Of a stretch of 64,000 bases of DNA, positions 43,054 to 51,055 are shown one piece after another. The DNA is from a virus. Below the pieces are notes generated by a model, which was not told where the DNA came from, searched no databases, and worked only from the letters and a program-made list of their open reading frames with translations. The stretch is from positions 1-64,000 of IMG/VR virus record IMGVR_UViG_3300034062_006900. One strand, given 5' to 3'. How positions within the stretch are numbered: position 1 is the first letter of the stretch; each line of letters opens with the position of its first letter. Position numbers and translations under genes: made by a program.

Positions 43054-43335
43054 TTATTTTTGTTTTAATTTATTTATCTCCTCTTCGATTTCAGTTTGTC
43101 TTCTAACATCCAATAACTTTCTGTCAGTAGCTTGAATCATTCTTTTTTCCGCTTCAAGACCAGAAATCTTAAGTTCTCTTTTCAACTCGTCTTTTGTATA
43201 AGTTGAATCTTTAATCGCCTGAATTTCTTTTTTTATTTTACCCAAATCTCTTGAGTCACCGCAGGACTTAAAAAAACTCAAAAGTGCAATCACTAATACG
43301 ATTACGGTAAAATTTGTTTGTATAAATTTTTTCAT
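43054..43335 (-). CDS. Membrane-anchored coiled-coil protein, 93 aa
   Basis: Starts with a transmembrane or signal segment (FIQTNFTVIVLVIALLSFFK) followed by SCGD, a possible lipobox-like Cys, and then a coiled coil (KIKKEIQAIKDSTYTKDELK). It sits 1 nt before the holin-like gene. It could be a second spanin-type or lysis-regulating protein. Confidence 0.55.
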   Translation of the reverse strand: MKKFIQTNFTVIVLVIALLSFFKSCGDSRDLGKIKKEIQAIKDSTYTKDELKRELKISGLEAEKRMIQATDRKLLDVRRQTEIEEEINKLKQK

Positions 43336-43340
43336 ATAAT

Positions 43341-43520
43341 TTATTTTTTAGGTATGATTATCATTGCCAGTAAATAGAAAAGGATTGTAGGGAACGGAGC
43401 AAAAATTAATGCAACAAATATTAACCTCCAAATCGCTGGGTCACTATCTGTATATTCTGCAATTCCTCCACACACTCCACCTATTTGTTTATCAGTTGAA
43501 CTTCTATACAATTTTCTCAT
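43341..43520 (-). CDS. PspC domain protein, 59 aa
   Basis: A short frame beginning MRKLYRSSTDKQIGGVCGGI, then AEYTDSDPAIWRLIF and a hydrophobic segment (APFPTILFYLLAMIIIP). This is a complete PspC domain, which in bacteria senses envelope stress at the inner membrane. In a lysis block it may modulate membrane stress or the host Psp response (inference). It begins the lysis transcript, 62 nt after the sigma factor stop and terminator. Confidence 0.78.
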   Translation of the reverse strand: MRKLYRSSTDKQIGGVCGGIAEYTDSDPAIWRLIFVALIFAPFPTILFYLLAMIIIPKK

Positions 43521-43547
43521 AACTTTTATTTTATCACCTAAAAATAA

Positions 43548-43573
43548 AAAAGGTGTATTATAAATACACCCTT
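43548..43573 (-). terminator. Terminator of the sigma factor transcript
   Basis: GGTGTATT / AATACACC stem followed on the minus strand by TTTTTTATTTTT. It separates the sigma gene from the lysis block. Confidence 0.82.
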
Positions 43574-43582
43574 TTAATTGTT

Positions 43583-44380
43583 TTATAGATAATCGAACAG
43601 ACTACCCGTCTCATTTCTCAATTTTCGGAGAGCCTTTTCTTTAATCTGTCTCACCCTTTCTTTTGTTAAATCGAAGTCATTACCAATATCTTCCAATGTT
43701 CTTGTTGAACCTGATAGACCAAAATAATCCTCAACAATAACCCTTTCTCTCTCATCCAACACGTCCAACATATTCATAAGTTTATCTTTCAATGTTTGGT
43801 CGGTAGATAATCCTGAGTCAGCACTATCGGCATTTGGGTTATTCAATATATCCATCAACGTATCTCCTTCTTCATTCAAAGGACTATCCAAATTAACGGT
43901 ATACGGCAAGTTATCGAACTTCTCAGGTAAATCAGCACCTGTCTTATCCAACTCCTTCTTAGCTCTTTGTAACTCTTGAACCACATTCACTGGTAGTCGG
44001 ATAGTTCTTGCATTCTCATTCAAAGATTGCAAGATAGATTGACGAACCCACCACACAGCATATGAGATGAATCTCAATCTCTTGGACCAGTCAAAGTTTT
44101 CAATTGCCTTGAGGAGACCATAGTTTCCTTCAGCAACCAAATCTGCAAAGTCCAATCCCTGATTCTGATACTGTTTACTCACAGTGATTACGAACCTGAG
44201 GTTTCCCTCCAATAATTCTTTTTTGATTTCTTCTTTCTCTCTAAGAGTAGTCTTAGAAGATAACATCTTTTCCGCCAAAACTCTCTCCCTCTCAGGAGTC
44301 ATAACGGTCAACTTTCTAATGTCTTTTAAATAACAGGCAATTTCGTCTTGATTAATTGGTATTACTGCTTTCTCTTTCAT
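43583..44380 (-). CDS. RNA polymerase sigma factor, RpoD-like
   Basis: A 265-aa sigma-70 family factor. Region 1.2 has IACYLKDIRKL; region 2 has NLRFVITVSKQYQNQGLDFA and FISYAVWWVRQSILQ (promoter melting and -10 reading). Region 3 has RTIRLPVNVVQEL, and region 4 ends LEDIGNDFDLTKERVRQIKE (helix-turn-helix for the -35). It is close in length and wording to Bacteroidota RpoD (about 287 aa), so it was probably taken from a host. It could turn host polymerase to phage promoters such as the TATTTATA motif (inference). Confidence 0.92.
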   Translation of the reverse strand: MKEKAVIPINQDEIACYLKDIRKLTVMTPERERVLAEKMLSSKTTLREKEEIKKELLEGNLRFVITVSKQYQNQGLDFADLVAEGNYGLLKAIENFDWSKRLRFISYAVWWVRQSILQSLNENARTIRLPVNVVQELQRAKKELDKTGADLPEKFDNLPYTVNLDSPLNEEGDTLMDILNNPNADSADSGLSTDQTLKDKLMNMLDVLDERERVIVEDYFGLSGSTRTLEDIGNDFDLTKERVRQIKEKALRKLRNETGSLFDYL

Positions 44381-44392
44381 ATGTATTTTTTT

Positions 44393-44899
44393 CTATTTAC
44401 TATAAGATTCTAAAGTGTCTTTTTCAAACTGTGATAAGGACTCGAACCCGTTCGACAACGCTTTGTCTAAAATAAAGTCCAATGAAGGTTTTTTTACTTC
44501 CTTCTTCAGGTTCTCCAATAATAGTGCCACAAAATCGTCATCGTCTTCTTCTCCATCGTTCATAGAACGATTTGAAGGCGTTATATTAATATGTATTTCA
44601 TCATTCGAATTTTCTAAGTCCAAAAGATGTTCTTTTAATCCATCAGGTAAGAAAAGTGACACCTTGTCAGTATACTCCGTCAAGATAAACGAACTACAGA
44701 TATCAAACAAACTACCAATGATATAATCATTAATCTCATCCTGAGAAATCTCACTGGCAAAATGGAAAACCAAACTACCATCAGACTTTTGGAACTTAAG
44801 ATGTGGTGAATCGACGAGGGGTGTTATAGTTAAAGCAATCTCCTGACTAACATCATCAGACTCAAACTTTCCAAACAAAACTAACAGGTATTTCTTCAT
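44393..44899 (-). CDS. Hypothetical acidic protein, 168 aa
   Basis: Not recognised. Beta-rich N-terminal part (MKKYLLVLFGKFESDDVSQE) and an acidic helical C-terminal part. It is 12 nt upstream of the sigma factor gene, so the two are co-transcribed, and a regulatory partner of sigma is possible. A TACATTTG box lies at 44926-44919, but I see no good -33 element. Confidence 0.6.
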   Translation of the reverse strand: MKKYLLVLFGKFESDDVSQEIALTITPLVDSPHLKFQKSDGSLVFHFASEISQDEINDYIIGSLFDICSSFILTEYTDKVSLFLPDGLKEHLLDLENSNDEIHINITPSNRSMNDGEEDDDDFVALLLENLKKEVKKPSLDFILDKALSNGFESLSQFEKDTLESYSK

Positions 44900-44954
44900 A
44901 TTATATTTTATATTTTGACAAATGTAGTTAAATAATTAATAAAAAAATTTTTAA

Positions 44955-45428
44955 TTAAAAATAAACTCTTCCGTTTTTTCCTGAATGTTGTTCATACCAT
45001 TTACCTTCTTTATCCATCCAAACATATGGGTCTGATGGGTCTTCAGTCCACTCGTATTGATTATAGAAATCAGGTTCTTTTTTTAATAGGTTGGCTCTGT
45101 GTGAAGAATGAAACTTCTCATTACCAAACCATTTAGGATATACGATATCTTCCTCAAACGCTTCAAAGCTCATTGTGTTTTTAAATCCACGAGCAACCCA
45201 CTCGTCAATTGAAAGATTAAGATATAACTTAAGTGCAGGAACATAGTCTTTCCACATAATAGTGCAAGGATGATTTAACCAACCCTTATAAGGTGTTCCA
45301 TCTAATTTTGGTCTACAAGTGATTGCAGATATAATCTGATATGTTTCAACTCGTTGTTTACCCAATCTCTTATTATCCAATACTCGAAGAGATTTTCTAA
45401 AGTCGTCGTATGGTAGGAATATTTGCAT
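44955..45428 (-). CDS. Pyrimidine-dimer DNA glycosylase-like protein (MSMEG_6728 type)
   Basis: A 157-aa protein starting MQIFLPYDDFRKSLRVLDNK then RLGKQRVETYQII, the hallmark of the MSMEG_6728 family that is related to T4 endonuclease V (Pyr_excise). A later HPCTIMWKDY segment and the KFHSSHRANLL stretch also fit. Endonuclease V cuts UV-damaged DNA at cyclobutane dimers; activity of this branch is less studied. It lies upstream of, but separate from, the sigma factor operon. Confidence 0.72.
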   Translation of the reverse strand: MQIFLPYDDFRKSLRVLDNKRLGKQRVETYQIISAITCRPKLDGTPYKGWLNHPCTIMWKDYVPALKLYLNLSIDEWVARGFKNTMSFEAFEEDIVYPKWFGNEKFHSSHRANLLKKEPDFYNQYEWTEDPSDPYVWMDKEGKWYEQHSGKNGRVYF

Positions 45429-45445
45429 GTTGTAAAGATATGAAA

Positions 45446-46687
45446 TTATATTTTATCTGACTTTTGAAGATTATCTTCTTTCAATAATAATTGACCATTT
45501 TCCAAAGTTGTTTCACCTCCAAAGGTATAAGGGTCAATATGGTCAGCATGAACTAAATTACCATTTAAAGCTTGTAGAACTGTTAGTTGAACTTCACTAC
45601 CATCCAATCTCTTAACAACACCACCGGATTGTTTATACATCTTGATTTTATCATCAATGTTGAACAATCTCTTAGCATCCAACTTAATGAAAAAAGTATC
45701 AATATAAGGGATAAAATCTGATAGGATTTTATCTGATTTCTCTTTTAACTTCTTGGGCGCATATCTAAGATTATCTTTCCACAAATCAATCTCCAATAAT
45801 CTTCTACCCTCCAATTCGAGATACACATTTAAGAACTCTGTAATCAACTTATCATTAATCTTTCTTCCTGAGTTATGATAAATCTCATAAAGGAAAAGAA
45901 ATAAATTCATAACCAACGATTTATCAATCTTAATTTTCCTCTCGCCCATCTTCTTAACAATCATAGACCAAGCCGAGATTATTATTTTGAATTCTTTTTC
46001 ATTATCAATATTTCGTCTGTCATATAGGGATTTCAAAAGTGCCGCAGAAATATTTGCACATGGGTGTTGATGATATGTAAGCATCATTGCAAACAACTCA
46101 TCATCTTGCATCCTATCGGAGTTGAGCCCTGAAATTAATTGAGTTGTTTGAGTGTTCGACATATCGAAGGAAATGTCTCTTATGAAGTCAGAGACATACC
46201 CAAAGATAGCGTTTCTATCTTCCTGTTTGTTCCAAGCAATTCCCTTGTTTGTTCTAATTGCAATTAAGTGCATATCTTCCCTTGAACAACTTCTGAAGAT
46301 TGTAATCGGAATTTGTCTTTCTCTGAAGAATGTTTCTTCATCGGTGGTCATATTTTCTTTATCAATTTTGTTCCATTCGTTAAGACAATAGTTAGTTCTA
46401 TTGTTACCATCAATTGAAACAAATTTGAATCCTTTTTCTTTAACACTTTTGAAGTAGTTCAGGTCACTTTGATTTCCGTTAATCTCAGCTCTTTCGATAC
46501 AACTTTCAACTGACACTAAAATTATCGGATTGGCAATCGTATTCTCAATTACAGAAGTTCTAAATCCTTTTTTACTGGATATCTTCCATACTTTTTTTCT
46601 TTGAAATCGTGGGTCTACATAGGTCTTGAGTGCATAACTCTTTACGAAGTTTTCGATGGTGGTTTCTGTGGTTTGTCTGTATAACAT
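45446..46687 (-). CDS. DUF262-HNH nuclease (GmrSD/type IV restriction-like)
   Basis: A 413-aa protein with a DUF262 domain (RFQRKKVWKISSKKGFRTSV; VSIDGNNRTNYCLNEW, the DGxxR motif of ParB/Srx-like NTP-binding folds) and a C-terminal HNH nuclease motif (HADHIDPYTFGGETTLENGQ, with LLLKEDNLQKS). This is the domain order of GmrSD-type enzymes that cut modified DNA. In a phage it may attack competing phages (inference). The start is the ATG at 46687 (MLYRQTTETT), because the longer frame from 46744 crosses the promoter at 46702. Confidence 0.75.
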   Translation of the reverse strand: MLYRQTTETTIENFVKSYALKTYVDPRFQRKKVWKISSKKGFRTSVIENTIANPIILVSVESCIERAEINGNQSDLNYFKSVKEKGFKFVSIDGNNRTNYCLNEWNKIDKENMTTDEETFFRERQIPITIFRSCSREDMHLIAIRTNKGIAWNKQEDRNAIFGYVSDFIRDISFDMSNTQTTQLISGLNSDRMQDDELFAMMLTYHQHPCANISAALLKSLYDRRNIDNEKEFKIIISAWSMIVKKMGERKIKIDKSLVMNLFLFLYEIYHNSGRKINDKLITEFLNVYLELEGRRLLEIDLWKDNLRYAPKKLKEKSDKILSDFIPYIDTFFIKLDAKRLFNIDDKIKMYKQSGGVVKRLDGSEVQLTVLQALNGNLVHADHIDPYTFGGETTLENGQLLLKEDNLQKSDKI

Positions 46688-46701
46688 AGGTTGATTTTTT
46701 A

Positions 46702-46731
46702 CAAAGGTATGTAAAGAAATCTTAACGGCAA
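46702..46731 (-). promoter_or_regulatory. Bacteroidota-type promoter
   Basis: TACCTTTG (46709-46702) with TTG at 46731-46729, 19-nt spacer. It decides the start of the DUF262-HNH gene. Confidence 0.75.
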
Positions 46732-46732
46732 A

Positions 46733-46762
46733 ATAAAACCCCACCTTCGAGGGGTGGGGTTA
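46733..46762 (-). terminator. Terminator of the LRR gene
   Basis: AACCCCACC / GGTGGGGTT stem followed on the minus strand by TTATTTT, immediately before the next promoter. Confidence 0.8.
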
Positions 46763-46768
46763 CTATTT

Positions 46769-47299
46769 TTAAGAATTTTCTAATTTTGCAATCATTCTTT
46801 GTATTTTTTCTAATTCAGTTCTCAATTCTTCTAATTCTTCCTCTTTTGATTTTTGAACAGGTCTCGAATCTATAGACATGTCCCATTGTCCCCCACCAAA
46901 ATCAAACCCCATAATTGGTGTCTCTACATTACTATCTTTTAAATTTAGAAAATACAAACTTTCCATATTATTGACACATTCAGGTATGTTTCTCAATTCT
47001 TTGTTACCCGTCAGTGCAAGAAATCGTAATTTAGGTATTTGACATACTGAGTTTGGAATACTATTCACACAGTTGTGAAATGTTATGTGACCTAAATTCG
47101 ATAAAGAGCCGATTGACTCAGGAACTTTCAATTTAAAATCACTTTTCGAATAATTACGTATTTGAATTTGAACTAAATCTGAAGGTAAATCTGAAAAAAC
47201 GTTTTTAATACTTCCGACATTCTCATCAGTAATATCTAAATCTAAGTGTCTCCCTTGTATATAAGGATTACGTTGCTCTATCTTTTGTGGTTTAGCCAT
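46769..47299 (-). CDS. Leucine-rich repeat protein, 176 aa
   Basis: Residues 35-125 are leucine-rich repeats (SIGSLSNLGHITFHNC; VCQIPKLRFLALTGNKEL; ECVNNMESLYFLNLK) and the C-terminal 40 residues are coiled coil (EELEELRTELEKIQRMIAKL). It is a clear paralogue of the LRR half of the KWCT-LRR protein at 31864 but lacks the KWCT and tag parts. It should bind other proteins. It has its own late motif (47312) and terminator. Confidence 0.78.
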   Translation of the reverse strand: MAKPQKIEQRNPYIQGRHLDLDITDENVGSIKNVFSDLPSDLVQIQIRNYSKSDFKLKVPESIGSLSNLGHITFHNCVNSIPNSVCQIPKLRFLALTGNKELRNIPECVNNMESLYFLNLKDSNVETPIMGFDFGGGQWDMSIDSRPVQKSKEEELEELRTELEKIQRMIAKLENS

Positions 47300-47311
47300 A
47301 CACCTTTTTAG

Positions 47312-47319
47312 AATAAATA
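47312..47319 (-). promoter_or_regulatory. Candidate phage late-promoter motif
   Basis: TATTTATT on the minus strand, 12 nt before the ATG at 47299. Confidence 0.5.
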
Positions 47320-47358
47320 CAAATTAAAATAAAAAACCCAACTCATTAGTGGAGTCAT

Positions 47359-48132
47359 TTATAAAATCTCATCTAATTTGATAATCAATTCATTCTTTGG
47401 AATACTTCGAGGTCCTGTGGTATCTCCTGAACTGAAGGTCAACTGTGAAATCAACTCGTAAGCCCGATTCGGATTTTCCACCCTCAAAAAATAGTGTGAT
47501 GGTTCTGAAACATTCACATCAGTAAAGACGTTTCCAGCATTGATTCCAACTCTACGAATCGCCAAATTAGAATTTTCTTTGTTTGTGAATGTAAACTTGG
47601 TCGGTCTTAACTTAATCTCCTTTTCTCTCAACACATCTGATTTTCTGATAACTACCCAAACACAAGGGACCATAAAGTCCTTACCTTCGAATGTGAATAA
47701 ATCATCTTCCAAATCTTCAATCATAACGATTTCAAAGTTCAGAGGAATTTTATCAATCATAGACCTTTTCTTAAATCCTTTAGGTAGGATAAATGCAACA
47801 GTATCACCATACTCACAACACTTTCTCACGAACTTTAATGCCAGACTTGAGTTCCTACCAAAAGGAGGATTTCCAAAAAATAACACCTTCTTACCATTTA
47901 GGAAACTTAAGTCTTTCTCTAAGAAATCTGCTCTCTCAATATCATCTGATTTAGGTTCCACATCATAACCAAACTTATTTTCATGTTGAGCCATGTGGAG
48001 GAAAACTCCTTCACCTGCAGATGGTTCAATAATGGTATAGTAGTCACCCAAATTTAATGTCTCCAAACATTTTCTTGCAACCGCTGGTTTGGTGTAAAAT
48101 TGGTCCAAACCATACTTATTTTTTTTGGGCAT
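47359..48132 (-). CDS. DNA methyltransferase (NPPF), candidate restriction-modification partner
   Basis: A 257-aa N6-adenine-type methyltransferase: LDQFYTKPAVARKCLETL at the N-terminus, EPSAGEGVFLHMAQ (SAM binding) and GNPPFGRNSS (catalytic) in gamma-class order. Its gene overlaps the upstream 48116-48637 gene by 17 nt, and the two probably form a restriction-modification pair. The specificity is not visible. Confidence 0.8.
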   Translation of the reverse strand: MPKKNKYGLDQFYTKPAVARKCLETLNLGDYYTIIEPSAGEGVFLHMAQHENKFGYDVEPKSDDIERADFLEKDLSFLNGKKVLFFGNPPFGRNSSLALKFVRKCCEYGDTVAFILPKGFKKRSMIDKIPLNFEIVMIEDLEDDLFTFEGKDFMVPCVWVVIRKSDVLREKEIKLRPTKFTFTNKENSNLAIRRVGINAGNVFTDVNVSEPSHYFLRVENPNRAYELISQLTFSSGDTTGPRSIPKNELIIKLDEIL

Positions 48133-48637
48133 ATTCTAAAAACAAATCTATATTTTTATAAGCCACCGCAGATTGAATTCTACGTTGCGTCTTGTGGTCT
48201 CTTTTGAATCTGGGTTGAACTATTCTATCTTTACCCCACCTTTCCTTCCATTCTTTTACCTCAGATTTCCAAGTCATATCATAAGAATAACTGTTCGAAA
48301 CTAAATTCTTAATCCAATTATTGAGTCCATCATAGTGAGTCCAATCGAATAACTCTCTCCACTTTGTGATATCAATAAATACAACTCTTTCCTCTATAAT
48401 ATTGGACTTCTTTCCCTTCCAAACACCATATATCAAATAGAAATCCCTATCCCTTGAAAAGTTATTGAAGATATCCGCTAGTGGTAGTTCGGACCCATGT
48501 TTGAATGTCTTTATCACACAAGGAATCCCATCAGGTCTGTAAGCATCCCACATACCAGTATAGTTTTCATCGGACAGTAAATTGTGTCTCTCACACATCA
48601 ACTGTTGATATTCAAAACCATGACCTTGTCTTTCCAT
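48116..48637 (-). CDS. Candidate type II restriction endonuclease
   Basis: A 173-aa protein: HGFEYQQLMCERHNLL near the start, then YTGMWDAYRPDGIPCVIKTF, arranged like a PD-(D/E)XK nuclease (Asp, then hydrophobic-x-Lys). The position usually held by E/D before x-K appears to be V, so the acidic residue may come from elsewhere. It overlaps the methyltransferase gene by 17 nt, as many restriction-modification genes do. The endonuclease call rests mainly on this pairing. Confidence 0.5.
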   Translation of the reverse strand: MERQGHGFEYQQLMCERHNLLSDENYTGMWDAYRPDGIPCVIKTFKHGSELPLADIFNNFSRDRDFYLIYGVWKGKKSNIIEERVVFIDITKWRELFDWTHYDGLNNWIKNLVSNSYSYDMTWKSEVKEWKERWGKDRIVQPRFKRDHKTQRRIQSAVAYKNIDLFLEYAQKK

Positions 48638-48670
48638 ACCACAATATTAGTAAAAGTATTTCATATAATC

Positions 48671-48695
48671 AAAAACCCCACTTTGAGGGTGGGGT
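48671..48695 (-). terminator. Terminator of the DUF723-nuclease gene
   Basis: ACCCCAC / GTGGGGT stem with T tract on the minus strand. Confidence 0.8.
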
Positions 48696-50342
48696 CTATT
48701 TAATTCCTAATTTTTTTAGTATGTATGATTCTATATCTTCCTTCTTCATCGTGTAAGGTATACGGATAAGTTTGATTCCGTTTTTCTTACAGTATTGGTT
48801 TTTTATTTCATCTCTGATTTTTTGTCTCTCAAAAGCTTCTTCACCACCAAAAGTATCAATCGCCATAAAATGTTGCCTTCCATCATATTCCACGCACACA
48901 TTCTTTATTGGTATGTAAAAATCGAATGGTAGTTTTCTACAAAATCTTCCTTCTTTTTTATTCGTACAATCCACAAATTTATATTGTTTTATAAAATCTA
49001 TTTTTTGTTTTTCTAATATGGCTGCAATTAATTTTTCTCCAGTTGATTCGTTACAAATTGGACATCCTTGTCCGCTTAAGTGGGCACCAGGTCTTTGTTT
49101 AAAAGTTCCATGAACCGGACAAACAATATCAACATATTTGTTTCTATTTTTATAGTCGACTAAAGAATAATTGTATTTTTTGCCGTGAACAATTTTAGCC
49201 GACTTAATAAAATCTTCTGTGTTACTAACATTACTCTTAGATATTGATTCAAAACCACATTTTTGACATCCACTTCCACTCATATGAGCGTGAGGTGTTT
49301 GTAAAAACTCCCCATGAATTGGGCAAATAATTTTTACACGATTATTAATACCATCGTATTCAACTTTCGAATAATCATATTTATCATCATGAACAAGATT
49401 AGATTTGTTAATAAATTCATCTTGAGTTAAACTATTTGCTTTACCAGTATTTTCTCGGGCACATTTTGGACATCCAGCACCGTCAAGTAAGTGATGTGCC
49501 GTAACTTTAAAGTCTCCGTGTTTTGGGCAGGTAACTATAACTTTTTCTGATGCCCCTTTGTATTGGGTTTTGGAAAAATCATATTTATCTCCATGAACAA
49601 TTTTTATTTGTTTGAGAAATTCTTCAGGTGATTTTCTTTGTTTTTCTGCCGAGCTTTCTATTCCACATTTTGAACAACCACTACCCCTTAAATGACTTGT
49701 AGATGTTTGGAAAAATTTTCCATGTTCTGAACAAATAATTTCAATTGGTGTATAATTGTTTTTATAAACAGATTTTGAATAATCATATTTATCTCCGTGA
49801 ATTTCTTTAGCATTTTCTATGAATTTTTGGGTATTTGTTGATGTTAAAGATTCTCTCTTTGACTTCCTATTTTGAAGGTCTTTTTCTTTGGCACAGGATG
49901 GACATCCGTAACCCATTAAATGATTTCCTGGTGTTTGTCCAAAATCTCCATGAATGGGACAGGTAATGACTACTTTTTTTCCTCCTCCTTGATAATCCAC
50001 TTTTTTATATCCGTATTTGTCTCCGTGCTTTTCAATCGCTTTGTTCACAAAACTATCCTTATTACTTGTTAACTTTTCTTTAGCACTTTCACGACCACAT
50101 TTTGGACAACCTTGTGGATTAACATTTGATATAAATTTATTTGGTGTTTTGGTAAATTCCCCATGTATTGGACAAACAATGGTGACAGGTTCTCCGCTAT
50201 TTTTATACTTTACCTTTGAATAATCATATTTGTCTCCGTGAATTGTTTTAGCCTTTTCAATAAATTCAGGAGTAGTTGTTTTTTTTATCTCACCAATCTC
50301 CTTCGTATGTTCACGCAATATATGTCTAATCAGTTGTTTCAT
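48696..50342 (-). CDS. Six-repeat DUF723 zinc-ribbon protein with C-terminal VSR-type nuclease and N-terminal tag
   Basis: A 548-aa protein. It starts MKQLIRHILREHTKE, a tag-type helix (L-R-E). Six repeats of about 68 residues follow (about residues 20-430), each with HGDKYDYSKV, a CPIHGEF-type pair and a GCPKCG knuckle, the DUF723 zinc-ribbon pattern. The last 115 residues (KLPFDFYIPIKNVCVEYDGR, then QHF and a KRIRDEIKN-type helix) form a VSR/DUF559-type PD-(D/E)XK nuclease. Related proteins are found in large phages, perhaps as homing endonucleases. Start ATG 50342 follows a late motif (50348). Confidence 0.75.
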   Translation of the reverse strand: MKQLIRHILREHTKEIGEIKKTTTPEFIEKAKTIHGDKYDYSKVKYKNSGEPVTIVCPIHGEFTKTPNKFISNVNPQGCPKCGRESAKEKLTSNKDSFVNKAIEKHGDKYGYKKVDYQGGGKKVVITCPIHGDFGQTPGNHLMGYGCPSCAKEKDLQNRKSKRESLTSTNTQKFIENAKEIHGDKYDYSKSVYKNNYTPIEIICSEHGKFFQTSTSHLRGSGCSKCGIESSAEKQRKSPEEFLKQIKIVHGDKYDFSKTQYKGASEKVIVTCPKHGDFKVTAHHLLDGAGCPKCARENTGKANSLTQDEFINKSNLVHDDKYDYSKVEYDGINNRVKIICPIHGEFLQTPHAHMSGSGCQKCGFESISKSNVSNTEDFIKSAKIVHGKKYNYSLVDYKNRNKYVDIVCPVHGTFKQRPGAHLSGQGCPICNESTGEKLIAAILEKQKIDFIKQYKFVDCTNKKEGRFCRKLPFDFYIPIKNVCVEYDGRQHFMAIDTFGGEEAFERQKIRDEIKNQYCKKNGIKLIRIPYTMKKEDIESYILKKLGIK

Positions 50343-50347
50343 CTCAC

Positions 50348-50355
50348 AATAAATA
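50348..50355 (-). promoter_or_regulatory. Candidate phage late-promoter motif
   Basis: TATTTATT on the minus strand, 5 nt before the ATG at 50342. It supports that start over the longer frame from 50378. Confidence 0.55.
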
Positions 50356-50365
50356 TCTTTGGAAT

Positions 50366-50395
50366 TAAAAACCCCCACCGTTGAGGGTGAGGGTT
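50366..50395 (-). terminator. Terminator of the 50403 gene
   Basis: AACCCTCACC pairs with GGTGGGGGTT (10 bp with one G-T), then TTTAATT, on the minus strand. Confidence 0.75.
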
Positions 50396-50402
50396 GATAT
50401 TT

Positions 50403-50957
50403 TTACTTCTTAAGTTCTTCGATTTTATTCTTCGCCCCTATGAACACTTGTTCTATATCACTTGATGTGCCGCTCGGGAAAATTGTATTGTCTCTCCCAA
50501 ATTTCTCTAATTGTAAATACCAACTAATTTTTCCACCACTACTGAAGTATCCAAGTTCAAATCCATCTGAAGTTCTAAATTTATTTTCAGTATAATTTGG
50601 ATTAGTTGCGTCAGAAATCTCACTTTGTTTCAATACTGTAATTGCTTTAAGAATTTCAAGGACATCTGTATACTCAATCATCGCTGTTGATGTTGAGTAT
50701 TGACTTTCATTTGTAACTTTGAAATAATAACGTGATTCATTGTTACCATTAGTTACTTTTCTGATAACCGCAGAACCTGACTGATATTTACGTTTCAAAT
50801 TATCAACAGTGTAATCAGTAAATCTAACGATTGTTCCGTATTTAGAACTGAATTGTTCGAATTTCGTTTCCACTTTAACAGAAGTTTCTGTTTTTTGTTG
50901 ACCGTAAGATACTACCGATGCAATTAGGATGATTGCGACCATCATGATTTTTTTCAT
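50403..50957 (-). CDS. Secreted protein, 184 aa
   Basis: A signal peptide (MKKIMMVAIILIASVVSYGQ) precedes a mixed alpha/beta body (ESRYYFKVTNESQYSTSTAM; FELGYFSSGGKISWYLQLEK) of unknown family. It should be exported by Sec to the periplasm or surface. It is a single-gene unit with a consensus promoter (50984) and terminator. It resembles a host-derived exported protein and could alter the cell surface during infection (inference). Confidence 0.7.
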   Translation of the reverse strand: MKKIMMVAIILIASVVSYGQQKTETSVKVETKFEQFSSKYGTIVRFTDYTVDNLKRKYQSGSAVIRKVTNGNNESRYYFKVTNESQYSTSTAMIEYTDVLEILKAITVLKQSEISDATNPNYTENKFRTSDGFELGYFSSGGKISWYLQLEKFGRDNTIFPSGTSSDIEQVFIGAKNKIEELKK

Positions 50958-50983
50958 ATTGTATTTGTTTATTTGTTTGTGAA

Positions 50984-51014
50984 TACAAAGATATGGAACC
51001 CATTTTAATCCACC
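50984..51014 (-). promoter_or_regulatory. Bacteroidota-type promoter
   Basis: TATCTTTG (50991-50984) with TTTGG (TTG at 51014-51012), 20-nt spacer. The sequence downstream of the -7 box (TATTCACAAA) is shared with the promoters at 655 and 51410. Confidence 0.8.
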
Positions 51015-51055
51015 AAATAAAAGTTATCCACATTCTAAGATTAGTTTATAGTTTT

